The translations under genes were made by a program, and so were the position numbers. The notes beneath the pieces are model-generated. The model was not told the DNA's origin, did no database searches, and saw only the letters and a list, made by a program, of their open reading frames with translations. Of a DNA stretch of 64,000 nt, positions 12,966 through 24,349 are shown piece after piece. This DNA is from Ananas comosus (Eukaryota; Streptophyta; Magnoliopsida; Poales; Bromeliaceae): contig NC_033629.1 of assembly GCF_001540865.1 (NCBI RefSeq), forward strand, positions 1,573,490-1,637,489. Direction: 5' to 3'. Within the stretch, counting starts at the first letter, position 1. Every line of letters starts with the position of its first letter.

Positions 12966-15456
12966 GATTAGCTAATCGTGGCAATACTCTCTGGTAACTG
13001 TGTACAACACACCTTTTTCTGCTCGCTAACTTATGAAGAATTGCTTCCACTTTAAATATACAATACTTACCAGAATGCTCGTCAAACTGTTTTTTGTCTC
13101 TGTTTTCTCTACCAATTCGCATTTTATGCTTGTAGATTCTTACTCTCAAGAATTTGATTTACATCAGGTTTATTTGCTATTCAGTATAGGATAAGATCTC
13201 ATTCTTTAACTGTTCTCCTTTTCTGAAAACTCTCCCTACCATCTTATCCACAAGTGCCTACGACATCAGCTTAAGCCAATAGAAACCTTACACCTGTAAA
13301 CTTGTCTAGGACCATATGAAAAAAAAGAAGAAGCAGCTCTCTTGTCCCTGCTATCTTTTCGTTTTCAACCCTGGAGAAATGCCAAACGACTAGGCACGGA
13401 GATGGACCATTCTTTGTTTCATGTACCTATCATCCCATCTTTTGCAAGAGGTTAATGATCCTCGCTTGTCGGAAGAGGTTGATAGACCAACAGAAATGGG
13501 ATGGGTGGAACCAGATAGAGTTATAAACTTTTGAACAAAAATGCCGAGATACTGTAACTTCCTGGGATTCTATGCTCCCTCTTCGTAAGCCACTGTTCAG
13601 ACAATTCCGAAAATTAACCAAAATAGACATTAAGGACCTGTATTGTTGTCGGGACTAGTAAACACGAGATAATTGTGTTCGGTGTGTGCTGCTTTTGGAA
13701 TTGCATCAAAAAAGATTGATGCATGCTCGCATGAGAGGTTGTAGGTTGTGGACCTGCTTGCAGGAATTTAGTAGTACTTGCTCCTGTTATTGCCCCCCCA
13801 AAAAGCTCTCACTTCTAGCAATTGAAGGTCAAACTTTCTGACCATGCAACTGTAGCAAATCCCGTCCTGTATTCCGAAAACATTGAGTCCTTAGGTTTTT
13901 TTTTCTTTGATCAACTTGCATACTTCTAAAATCGCATACCTGGTTGCATTTCACTGGCAGGTTCACGAAGTAATCACAAGATTAAGGTAGAAACCAAGCA
14001 ATTCAAAACTGTGAGTTTGTACACACTCGTAGAAGTTGTCTTGAAAGTGCTTTTGTCGATGATTGGTAGTTGGATTAATCGTTATTCTAAATATTGCTTT
14101 TCCCACAAATTCCTGCTATCGCTGTGATATAAACACAATCAATTCAAACGTTGAAATTCTTATCTAGTAATATCTCTCTCTGGTTTAATTATTATACTTT
14201 TGTGGCTTTGATCCTGGGTTTTGGACTGAAAAACAGATCTCTTAAATATATTCTACCATTTTGCTATTTTAAATCTATTTTTACGCGGCAATGCCTTGAC
14301 AGATGAAGTATCAACCAGGTATGAATCACACGCAACATTTTTTTGTCTCCACCATATTAACCCTTGCCGGAGAGGAATTTAAACATGACTTGGGATTTAG
14401 GTTTGGGTTCTAAAATAAGATCTGAGACAGCTTATTTGGTTTTGTATTTGGATCAGGTTTCATCTTTGGCTCAATTTGAGCTCGGAGCCAAGTTAATAGG
14501 TTAGATCTTTCACAATTGCATATCTTCTTTGTTTGTTTCTTTTTCTTTTTCTTTTTTTATCATAGGCGCATACCTCTGATGTTTTTGCTTGGTCCAAGAA
14601 TCGATCTTGAGAGCATGTGGGTAACCCTTCAAAGCTAGCCAATTAGGTTAGAGCTCGGTGGTATGTAATTGCATATCTGATTCGAAGTCGTTAGTGGTTC
14701 CTTTGCTTTCTGAATAGATGCTGGGTGATTAGAGAAATTAAAAGTGGAGTAATAAATAGCACGAATTCGTTAATTGAATCCTGAATACGAGCCCAGCAAG
14801 TTCTACACACATTGCAGAGAAAAGGTAGGTGCAGGAATATTTGACTACTTTCCATAGTTACAAAAGAGTTGAAGTTGTGTCCTCTAAACTTTGAAAAGCA
14901 ACAGTGAAAAGGCCTGGGCGGCTAAAAGATCCTGAATGTTTGTGTGTTAAATCGTTGGAAACGAGTTCTTGACTGCCAGAAGCTTAAGCTTTACATGCAG
15001 TAAGATGCTTCTACTGTAACTTGGAAAAAATCCGTCTAAATGCTGTTGATGAGTTGATAGTTATGTGGCTTATGCTAATTGATTCACGTGCATGTCTTAA
15101 GCATTGTCACCAAATCACCAATCGTGTGTTAAGAACTAAAAAAGAAAGAAAGAAAAAATTAACGTATTAAATCTTTCCATTTTACTGTAGCTAAAACAGT
15201 TGAGTCAAAATTTGAGTTCTAACTTGAAAAAAGAAAAAAGAAAAAGTATCAAACTCAACTCCAGTAGTATATTTGATTTTTATCTCATAGGCAACTAATG
15301 CGATTACTGTGAGTTCCTAAACCGAAGAATCCGTGTTTGCAAAACGCGAGAGCAAAAACACGGCAAAACAGAGGAGACACGGAGGATGCGAACAGGAGGG
15401 AAAAGAAGAAAAGCTAAACGACAACAGGATAAGGAAGATACCTCATCCCTGTAGTC

Positions 15457-15470
<14 letters not shown>
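12966..15470. other. Gene-free interval after ARP7
   Basis: It begins with the ARP7 3' UTR. The rest is moderately AT-rich with scattered poly-T runs. Frames here are short and show no family resemblance, and I see no RNA gene or well-bounded repeat. Confidence 0.5.
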
Positions 15471-15504
<34 letters not shown>

Positions 15505-15514
15505 GAGAGAGAGA
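15471..15514. repeat. (TA)n(GA)n microsatellite
   Basis: A short TA run (15459-15470) passes into about 20 GA units with one G insertion. It marks the left margin of a MITE remnant. Confidence 0.85.
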
Positions 15515-15589
15515 ATTGAGCTTCTATGCTTTTAAATGATTTGTGCTATTAAGTTTTGTACCTTAGATTAAAAAATATGCAGTTATATA

Positions 15590-15800
15590 TGAGTCCGGCT
15601 CCTATGCTATTAATAGCACGAAGCACTTAGTGCTACTAAGTTTTCCATCGCTAGATCTATCCTTTTGATCATTTTCATTCGTTAGATCATACTATTTAAT
15701 CAACCATCCACTCAACCCTAGGGGGTCCACATCATCCTAGCCGCACATTTCTTAATCCAATGGTCAAAAACTTGGTAGCACTATATATATATATATATAT
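15590..15800. repeat. MITE remnant with GAGTCCGGCT end
   Basis: It begins GAGTCCGGCTCCTATGCTAT, then a perfect palindrome GCTATTAATAGC, then the family core (GATCTATCC, GATCATTTTCAT, CAACCCTAGG, CCTAGCCGCAC, CCAATGGTCAAAAACT). The right end stops in a TA run, so the right terminus is lost. Related copies are at 20846, 21070, 27812 and 53158. Confidence 0.65.
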
Positions 15801-15887
15801 TCAGAAAGTGACCTCTTCACTGAGGAGATTAGGTCTCTCAGTACACCCAGGAATGAGACCATGCGATCTGTTTGATATCGACCTACG

Positions 15888-15891
<4 letters not shown>

Positions 15892-15922
<31 letters not shown>
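15892..15922. repeat. (CT)n microsatellite
   Basis: About 15 CT units in non-coding DNA. The open frames across it owe their length to the repeat. Confidence 0.85.
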
Positions 15923-15927
<5 letters not shown>

Positions 15928-15929
15928 AT

Positions 15930-17190
15930 GACTCGTTTGGTCTCTCTTTGTTGGCGTGCAAAATTTAAAGTATTATTATTATTACTATAGTTACATTAGA
16001 ATAACCTGTTCTTATTGATTGTTCATAGAATGTTGTTTTTAGCGATTGTTGATGTATTAACATATATGTTGCAGCGGTATGCATGCATGTGGGATTTTTT
16101 GATATATAAGTATTTTTATTCAGGTTGCTAATAGAACGCGTTGTCGATCCTACTGACTTAGATTATGACATGTCCCTGCATATCATTGTTTGTAAAAACT
16201 TTCGTACAACCCTTAATACCAAGCTGGTCCTAAGAATAGCTTGTTGGGGAGCTCTAGATTATTATATTCGTGACATTTAACTAAATAATAATAAAGAAAT
16301 GGAACAAGGAACATGGCGCAAGTAACAAGACACTTGATTACATAGTTGTAATTAAGCACAACAAATTCTTTCTCGTGATCCCGAGGGGTTAACAGCTCTA
16401 ATTCCTACTCTTTGACCCAGCTTTACATAACCATGCATAACATAATAAGGTGCTTATTTTTGCAACAGCTTAGATTAAAAATATTATTGATGAAGTTAAT
16501 ATTGTAAACATAATAAAGATTGGTTTAGATTTTTTGAGCTGATGTTGTGTCTGTTAAAATAATATAATAGAATCAATTTTTTTTCCAAAAATTTACGGTA
16601 TTTCTAATATTTATATATATTCAGTGTTTTTGATAATCCTAATAGGTGAATTTGAATTAAATAAGAAAAAATTAATTATGTTATAGGTGTATGACGGGCC
16701 TCTAACTCGGTATTTTTAATTCTGATACTATATCAAATTGTATAAAATAACTGTTGTTTTTTAAAAACTTAAGCGGTTAGAAAACAACGTCTCTAAAATT
16801 TATATTCAGCAGCGCAACATTAATTGTCATATTTGAAATTTAAAAACTGAATCAAATGCAATATTAATCCATAAGCAGCGATAGAGTGTACCTTGGTTAA
16901 TTAAAACTCTTTCTTATTTGTTATAGTTGCAGGTACTATATATGATATCAAATTATGTTGGTTTCGTATAACTCCACGACAAAGTAATTAATTATACACC
17001 TAAGCTAAAATGATTCGATCATAAGGGCTACTCACACGATAACAAAATAAATATAAAATGCTTGCTTAATTTCTTTTTTTAACTCATTAGTTTACCGTTT
17101 ATATAAGCTATTTCTTTTTCCTTGTCCTTTTTTTTTTTTTTAAAACTTCACAAATAAGCTGTAATTCTTTTACATAGGCACACATCCATA
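15930..17190. other. AT-rich gene-free interval
   Basis: AT-rich sequence without long frames, RNA gene signals or clear repeat boundaries. Confidence 0.5.
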
Positions 17191-17260
17191 CTCTTATATG
17201 AATCCCCAATGTAAAATGATGATGTGGCAAACTCTCTTTTTTTTTAGTTTACGTTTCTTT

Positions 17261-17403
17261 TCCATTCTAAATGCTCAACCCTTCACCTCTCCACATTTAA
17301 TTAAATGCATCATATTCCACCAATTAGTTTCTTCTCCATTCCAAATGCTCAACTCTTCACCTCACCATATTTAATTAAATGCATTATATTCCACCAATTA
17401 GTG
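17261..17403. repeat. Tandem repeat, two 74-bp units
   Basis: The block with AAATGCTCAAC, CTTCACCTC, TTTAATTAAATGCAT and ATTCCACCAATTAGT occurs at 17261 and again at 17335 with few changes. Confidence 0.85.
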
Positions 17404-17480
17404 AGCTTTGTAACTCCAATCCACTCCCCTCCACCATTAATCCCCCACCATTTTTTTTTTTTTGCATGACATGTTATTTT

Positions 17481-17574
17481 CCATGCAAAAAAGAATATTA
17501 TCATCTAATCTCTCACCCCACACTCATCCATGCAAAAAAGAATATTATCATCTAATCTCTCACCCCACACTCAT
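17481..17574. repeat. Tandem repeat, two 47-bp units
   Basis: The block starting CCATGCAAAAAAGAATATTA and ending CACCCCACACTCAT is repeated exactly at 17481 and 17528. Confidence 0.9.
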
Positions 17575-17609
17575 TTCCTTCTCTCTATCTCATTATGTTA
17601 ACAAAAATT

Positions 17610-18033
17610 ATGAGGATGATGAAGAAGAAGAGCATGCGAAGAACGTTGTCTCCTTCAAGAAGTATCGTCCTGTAAAGTCCAGTCGTGGCCCATATAAGTG
17701 CTCGCTGGGCCGGTCTGCGCCGGAGCCCTCACTCGCCGTGAACCGCCACCGCCTCGGCTGCCTCCTCGCGTGGCTCGCGCGCGCCCACAACTGGGCCGAG
17801 GGGAGCGGTGTCCTAGCCTCCTCTTTGCGGGCACGTTGCGCGGGAGCTCCTCAAGAATCGCAGGAGGTAAATCAAATTGTTTAAGAATTAGAATTTCTGT
17901 GTTTGATGTGATGGCAAGACTGTATCGGTTTAGATATCGCAGTTTGGTGATGCAGATGATGTGTTTGTTCATAGGTTACAATGGAAATCCAGAAGTGACT
18001 CGACGCGGGAAACAACTACTAGCTGAAGATTAA
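17610..18033 (+). pseudogene. GC-rich gene fragment inside the Helitron-like element
   Basis: A sharply GC-rich block (about 17690-17865) in AT-rich surroundings reads openly in one frame. It has acidic EDDEEEEH, then RPVKSSRGPYK, then AVNRHRLGCLLAWLARAHNW, ending at a plausible GTAAAT donor after CAGGAG (17868). A second block (17930-18033) may be a later exon reading GYNGNPEVTRRGKQLLAED before a stop. The pattern of a basic helix with a HNWAE motif loosely recalls plant TAF RNA polymerase I subunit A proteins, but this is a weak resemblance. There is no good start and no full domain, so it is treated as a captured, broken fragment. Confidence 0.45.
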
Positions 18034-18670
18034 GAAGATGTATGAGATTTGGATGAGTAAAAGAAGTGCTCCAAAAAAGTATTAGTTTTTTTAAGATTGA
18101 TGTTTTTTGTTTTATTTTTCATTTTATGACTTTTTTTGAGTAGACACCATTGTGGGCAAAATTTCTTTCGTAAATTAAAAAGTATGATGTGGAGACTGGA
18201 GCCTGAAACCCCACCCAAAATTTTCTTAAGCCAGATACATTAAGTTATTATTTATGTATTTCATATGCTTCTAGCTATAATTTTATTTTTTTAATAATTA
18301 AATTTAGCCATGCAAATTAACTGTGCTTAACATGGTATAGCTTTCTATAAGCTGTAAATATAAATTTTATTAAAATTTTAAAAAATTGTTTCTATTATCT
18401 ACTCACTGCATCGCACGGGTCTCTACACTAGTTATGGATGACAACGGGAAAGGGTAACCTCTATCCTCGTGGGTTTTTAGAATCTCCATCCAATCATAGT
18501 TTGAAGACGAGAATACCGACGAATCAATAAACTAGTTTGCTATAGATAAGCAGATACATCCAATATGATCATAGTCACAATTTACTATGTGAAACATGCA
18601 AGTGCAGCGCACTAGTGTTTTATTTTTATTATTATTTTTTTTTTTTTTTTGAGAAATATGTGTGATATTA

Positions 18671-18818
18671 CTATCCGGCTTTTGATTATTTCATTTGAAA
18701 GTAAACTTAAACCTCGAGTATCAGCCACCAAGCCTTTTATTGACCACTTGCGCTAAGACGGTCAGTAATAATTTCCTACATTATATAATATATATATATT
18801 ATATATATAATATATATA

Positions 18819-18880
<62 letters not shown>

Positions 18881-19867
18881 CCTCCTAATACTTTTCGAAA
18901 GTACGGAGGGTCCATATTTGTAAGTTGTTTTTGATGATGGATATCCAATTCGGCGATTAGTTCTATTAGACATAATCTACACTATTAGAACAATTAAAAT
19001 TCAAATTTTATAATTTTTGACTTTATTTCTCTAGTGACACAAGTAGTCTAAAATGAACAGCTAAAATAAAAATTTTATAAAAATAATAACAAAAATTCAA
19101 AATTAAAATCAGAGTATTGACCTTGTTATTATATTAAGTAATTTTTTTTATTAAAAATTTCATGTAATTTAGATGTTTCGACACTGTGAACTTAAAAGCG
19201 TGCTACATTGACCGTTAAAACAATCATTTTTTAGACTTTTTGATCACTTGATAAATGATGTCGAAAAATTATGAAGTTTGATTTCTAAATAGTTCAATAG
19301 CGTAGATTATGTCTAATGGACTGATCGTTAAATCGAATGTCTTATTTATTTAAAACAACTTACAAAAAAAGAAGACCTCCGTACTTTCAAAAGCACATGA
19401 AACGTACTATAATATATATATAATATATATATATATATTTGGATAAAAATATAGAAAACTTATATCAACTATACTCATTTTGACCTGACTATCTAACCAT
19501 TAAAAATTATGGATTTTGAATCCTTTCAGTCACTAAGTATAATATACAAAAAATCGCAAAATTATTTTTCTAAAAACTTCAAATACGCTAGATCAAGTCT
19601 AACGGAGCCGATCGTCGATTCGAAATTCTATCATCGAAAACGGCTCAGGAGCACGGGGCCTCCGTGCTCCTGTAAGCACAGCAGTCCTATATATATATAT
19701 ATAATATACTATATATATATATATATAATATATATTATTGAGAATAGTATATACTATTCCGCTTTTGATTATTTCATTTGAAAGTAAACTTAATACCTCG
19801 AGTATCAGCCACCAAGCTTTTATTGACCACTTGCGCTAAAGCGACGGTCAGTAATAATTTGCTACAT

Positions 19868-19898
<31 letters not shown>

Positions 19899-19904
19899 AT
19901 ATAC

Positions 19905-19947
<43 letters not shown>

Positions 19948-20785
19948 GAGAGAGAGAGAGAGAGAGACTCCTATACTTTCGAAGTACGGAGGGTCCATAT
20001 TTGTAAGTTGTTTTTGATGATGGATATCAATTCGGCGATTAGTTCTATTAGACATAATCTACACTATTAGAACAATTAAAATTCAAATTTTATAATTTTT
20101 GACTTTATTTCTCTCTAGTGAACAAAGTAGTCTAAAATGAACAGCTAAAATAAAAATTTTATAAAAATAATAACAAAAATTCAAAATTAAAATCAGAAGT
20201 ATTGACCTTGTTATTGATATTAAGTAAAATTTTTTATTAAAAATTTCATGTAATTTAGATTGTTCGACACTGTGAACTTAAAAGCGTGCTACATTGACCG
20301 TTAAAACAATCATTTTTTAGACTTTTTGATCACTTGATAAATGATCGATCGAAAAATTATGAAGTTTGATTTCTAAATAGTTCCAATAGCGTAAGATTAT
20401 GTCTAATGGACTGATCGTTAAATCGAATGTCTTATTTATTTAAAACAACTTACAAAAAAAGGAAGACCTCCGTACTTTCAAAAGCATCATGAAACGTACT
20501 ATAATATATATATATATATAATATATATATTGGATAAAAATATAGAAAACTTATATCAAACATACTCATTTTGACCTGACCTATCTACCATTAAAAATTA
20601 TGGATTTTGAATCCTTTCAGTCACTAAGTAAATAATATCAAAAAATCGCAAAAATTATTTTTCTAAAAACTTCAAATACGCTAGATCAAGTCTAACGGAG
20701 CCGATCGTCGATTCGAAAATTCTATCATCGAAAACGGCTCAGGAGCAGGAGGCCTCCGTGCTCCTGTAAGCACAGCAGTCCTATA
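18671..20785. repeat. Tandem duplication of about 1.08 kb
   Basis: Copy 1 (about 18671-19690) and copy 2 (about 19754-20785) are direct repeats. Matching landmarks: CAGCCACCAAG, GACCACTTGCG, the (TA)n(GA)n block, GGTCCATATTTGTAAGTTG, TGATGATGGATATC, TTCAAATACGCTAGATCAAG, and CCTCCGTGCTCCTGTAAGCA. Copies differ mostly by one- to few-base insertions or deletions rather than substitutions. Each copy contains pieces of inverted-end elements (a TTTCGAAAGTACGGAGG end near 18893 and 19977, a CCTCCGTACTTTCAAAAGC end near 19376 and 20467). Confidence 0.85.
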
Positions 20786-20845
20786 TAAATATATATAATA
20801 TACTATATATATATATATAATATATAATATATATATATTATATGA

Positions 20846-21069
20846 GTCCGGCTACTATACTATTGATAGTATCAAGCCCTTGGTACTATTGAGTTTTTGG
20901 CCGTTAGATCTATCCTTTGATCATTCTATCTGTTAGATTATGCTACTAAACCAACCACCCCACTCAACCTAGGTGGCCACTATAATTTACCGGGACCACT
21001 ATCATCCTAACCGCACATCCTTCATCCAACGGCCAAAAACTCAATAGTACTAAGAGCTTGGTACTATAT
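20846..21069. repeat. MITE copy with ACTATTGATAGT subterminal palindrome
   Basis: It starts GAGTCCGGCTACTATACTAT with the palindrome-like ACTATTGATAGT. It contains the family core (GGCCGTTAGATCTATCC, CACTCAACCTAGG, CATCCTAACCGCACATCC, CCAACGGCCAAAAACT) and ends in AATAGTACTAAGAGC. Its right terminus is cut by the next copy at 21070. Confidence 0.7.
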
Positions 21070-21316
21070 AGAGTCCGGCTACTATACTTTTATGAGTATG
21101 GCTCTCCTTATACTCATAAGTTTTCGGCCTTAGATTTATTCCAATGATCATTTTCACCCTTAGATCATACTATTAAACCAACTACCCACTAACCCTAAGT
21201 AAACCACTATCATTCTAATTAGGAACACCATCAATCCTAACCACCACATCTCATCAATCACGTTAAAAATTTATGAGTACAAGGGTTATATACTCATAAG
21301 AGTATAATAGCCCTAG
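21070..21316. repeat. MITE copy with TATGAGTA-type ends
   Basis: It starts GAGTCCGGCTACTATACTTT then TATGAGTATGGC, and ends TACTCATAAGAGTATAATAGCCC, which is the inverted form of its start. The core matches the neighbouring copy (CTTAGATTTATTCC, TAACCCTAAG, CCTAACCACCACATC). Confidence 0.75.
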
Positions 21317-21399
21317 CATAAATATATATATATTATACTATATATATAATATATATATATATAATATATATATATATATATTATATATATATATATAGT

Positions 21400-21965
21400 A
21401 GGTCTTTGGTGCTATTAGGAGCACGGAGGCCTCCGTGCTCCTAAGCCTGTTTCGATGATGGAACTTTCGAAATACGACATCGGGCTCCGCTAGACTTGAT
21501 GCTAGCATATTTGAAGTATGCTAGGAAATAATTTTTTGTGATTTTTTCGATAATCATCTTACCTAACAATCGATAAGGTTCAAAATATCAGACGGCTGAA
21601 AATTAAAAATCTCATAAAAAGTGCTGATATAGCATTAAAATTTGGATCAAAGATATTGATTCTGCTGTGTAAATATATAAAAGTAATTTTCTATCAAAAT
21701 TTCATATGATTTTTTTTTGAATATTCTACACGTTAACACTGCAAAACGAATATACATCAACTAATTAAAAATTATTGATTTTGACTACTTTCGATCGCTA
21801 GGTAAATGATCCGAAAAATCACAAAAATATTTTTGAAGATAGTTTCAAATACGTAGTTCAAGTTTAACGGAGCCGGATGCGTGCGATTCGGAAGCTCCAT
21901 CATCGAAAACGGCTTAAGAGCACGAAGTCCTCCGTCCTAATAGCACACAAGACCTACTATATATA
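21400..21965. repeat. Inverted-end element with a 24-bp perfect palindrome
   Basis: It runs from TAGTAGGTCTTTGGTGCTAT to AATAGCACACAAGACCTACT, so the ends are inverted repeats. Just inside the left end, 21418-21441 is GGAGCACGGAGG followed directly by its own reverse complement. The right subterminal region (CTTAAGAGCACGAAGTCCTCCG) is a decayed partner. About 560 bp, no coding frame. Confidence 0.75.
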
Positions 21966-21983
21966 TATATATATATATATACA

Positions 21984-22527
21984 TGCTAGGGCTACTATAC
22001 TCTTATGAGTATTGAAATCTTCGTACTTATAAGTTGTTTTCAATGATGAAGCTTCCGAATCGACGATCCACTCCGTTAAAAATGATCTAGAGTATTTGAG
22101 ACTTCTAGAAAATAAATTTCGTAAATTTTCAAAATCATAATAAAGTCCATCAAGCGGGTATAAAATGAACGGTTAAAATCGAACGATGTCCTAAAAATGC
22201 ATGATCGGATCCTTTAATTTAAGATCGGAGTTATTGATCTTTATCTAGTAGTGAATAGAATTTTCTATCAAAATTCAACCAATTCCGATTATTTTACACC
22301 GTTAAAATAGCAAGTATTCCATACCGACCGTTAAAAATTGTCAATTTTATGACCTTTTGATCGTAAGGTAAATGATGTCAAAAAATTATAAAATTTGATT
22401 TCTAAAAATTTTAAATGCTGTAGATAACATTTAACGGTATGGATCGTTGATTCGGAAGTTCTATCATCGAAAACGACTCATGAGTACGAAGACGATCGTA
22501 CTCATAAGAGTATAGTAGCCGGACTCT
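21984..22527. repeat. MITE of about 540 bp with TACTCTTATGAGTA ends
   Basis: The left end reads GCTAGGGCTACTATACTC then TTATGAGTA. The reverse complement of the right end reads GAGTCCGGCTACTATACTC then TTATGAGTA. The flanks are TA runs, so a target duplication cannot be read. A decayed relative is at 26420-27260. Confidence 0.8.
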
Positions 22528-22540
22528 ATATATATATATA

Positions 22541-23230
22541 TGTACACTACTCAAAGAAGCTGAAATAGTCACGGGGCCCCAAGAATCAAATTAAAGCAGT
22601 AATTAAAGATTCAAAATTAACAAAAAAAAAAGAAAAGAAAAATTAAAAAAAGAGAGAGAGAGAGAAATTTAGAGATGAATTGGGTCATGTGGTGGGTCGG
22701 AGTCGGGCTCAGAGAATCCCACTTAAATCCAACCGCTCCGAGACAAAACCAAGTCCAAAAAACACACAGCGGGCACAGTAATAAGCGAGGAGGTGGTACA
22801 TACATGCATAGCCCATCGTCTGCATCTGAACACTCCCTCACCAGGGATATATTATTGCACGGACCATGTTCCCTGCACCGGAGAGCGTCGACGTAAATAA
22901 ACCAACCGTTAGATATGATCTATAACTCCTGAATGATCATTAATTTGTGTATTAGACTCGATCGTCATTAATTAATTCTCGTGTATTATCTATATATATA
23001 TATATATATCTTGGAACATATATAGACTTTCTAAATATGTGTTCAAGCAATATATATATATATAATCTCGATATATCGATCTTCTAATTAGCAGTAGCTT
23101 TAAACTTCTACTTCTACTTTCTAAGACAATAAAAGTACCAGACTAACCACTTCGCGCGCTAACGGTGACATGTTATATTATAATCTATATGACACTATTA
23201 CTATAGAGTGTAGTACTATTTGAAAAATTT
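22541..23230. other. Gene-free interval with TA and GA tracts
   Basis: Short GA and TA tracts and one 74-codon frame (22675-22896) with no family features. Nothing else is supported. Confidence 0.45.
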
Positions 23231-23231
23231 T

Positions 23232-23597
23232 TTAAGGTAAACTTCAAATATCACCCTATGTGGTTTCGCACTTTCTTACTTTAGTACTATGTAGTTTAAA
23301 TTGTATTAAGTTAGTATCCTGTGGTTTCATTTTTTCTTTTCGTCAGCTCCTCCGTTAATATTTCGTTAAATTATATACAAAAAACTTTAGGTACTCCATC
23401 TAGATTTATCGAATATTCACTTTAATATCTTTTAATTTTAATTTTGTCTCTGATTTAACAAAAAAAAATAGTGAAATGAATAATAAAAAGAGAAAAATAA
23501 AATCACAAGATACTAAATTGATATACTTTATACTATAGGGTACTAAGGTGAGAAAGTGTGAAACCACAGAAATTGTATATATTTGAAGTTTTTCCAA
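23232..23597. repeat. MITE with AAACTTCAAATA inverted ends, copy 1
   Basis: It begins GGTAAACTTCAAATATCACC and its right end, reversed, is GGAAAAACTTCAAATATA. Both ends continue into the matched blocks GTGGTTTCGCACTTTCTTAC and, reversed, GGTTTCACACTTTCTCACC. A second copy is at 43262-43607. No coding frame. Confidence 0.8.
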
Positions 23598-23873
23598 AAT
23601 CGTATATATAGGGAAATACTTTAGCTATATATTACAATCTTATGTATGAAACTCAGAATTTTATCCCTGCTTTCCATAGAGAGTAGCTCAAATTAAGTTA
23701 TCTTTTATCAAACTCTCCACTAATTAATTATAACAGCAGAGATCAAAGCAAACCCTAAGATCTCATAATTAACTGTTTAATTAGTTTCGGAGACTCTGCA
23801 TGTGTCTGTACATAATATACATAGACTATGGTACATGCAATATATAGTATCTCCACATGCACCAGGGAAGGTG

Positions 23874-23876
<3 letters not shown>

Positions 23877-23903
<27 letters not shown>
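23877..23903. repeat. (CA)n microsatellite
   Basis: About 13 CA units. Confidence 0.9.
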
Positions 23904-23907
<4 letters not shown>

Positions 23908-24295
23908 TACTTAAATTAATTTCTAAGATTCTCACCCTCCACATACGGCCGAAGCCCACCCCTGACACTGTTTGCCAGCTAAACCCTAGCTAGCTAGGGT
24001 TTCCCTTTGGAAGGGTGTGTGCTTTTATTCCCCCTCTTTCTTTTTAACTTTTTATTTTTTTTAAATTTAAGTAAGAACACTGAGAAGGGGAACAGTGGTC
24101 ATCATGGCTAGGGTTTTTGGTGGTGGGTCACTTTGCATCTCTTGTTCTCATGAGTTTGTGAAGTACTCATTAGCTGTAGGGTTTTGGGCTTATTTATACC
24201 CTGTAGGGGATGTTATAAGAGTGGAGAACGAACGTATGTGTGCTACTACTCCCTTCATGTTTACTCCTCCCTCCTCTCTCTTTATCCCTTTCCTT

Positions 24296-24349
<54 letters not shown>

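Larger units (their letters stand above)
17192..18431 (+). mobile_element. Helitron-like element carrying a gene fragment
   Basis: The 3' end reads TGCATCGCACGGG then TCTCTACACTAG followed by T. A GC-rich short hairpin about 10 bp before a terminal CTAG next to a host T is the layout of plant Helitron 3' ends. The 5' end is uncertain: a start near 17192 (TCTTATATGAATCCCC) is suggested by the TC start and a nearby GATGATGTGGCA motif, but the preceding base is C, not the expected A. Inside are two tandem repeats (74 bp and 47 bp periods) and a GC-rich exon-like fragment at 17610-18033. No Rep/helicase gene is present, so the element would be non-autonomous. The stem is only partly conserved on its 5' side. 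Confidence 0.45.

Noticed and set aside
17608..17972. Minus-strand frames of 60 and 105 codons in the GC-rich Helitron block.
   Set aside because: The + strand reading has a donor site and an exon-like profile. The minus frames are its shadows.
18695..20055. Frames with RERERE or SLSLSL text.
   Set aside because: Translations of (GA)n and (CT)n tracts.
24095..24298. A 67-codon frame starting MVIMARVFGG upstream of MIR160.
   Set aside because: It could be a peptide on the primary transcript, but nothing in the sequence supports translation and it has no conserved feature that I can see.
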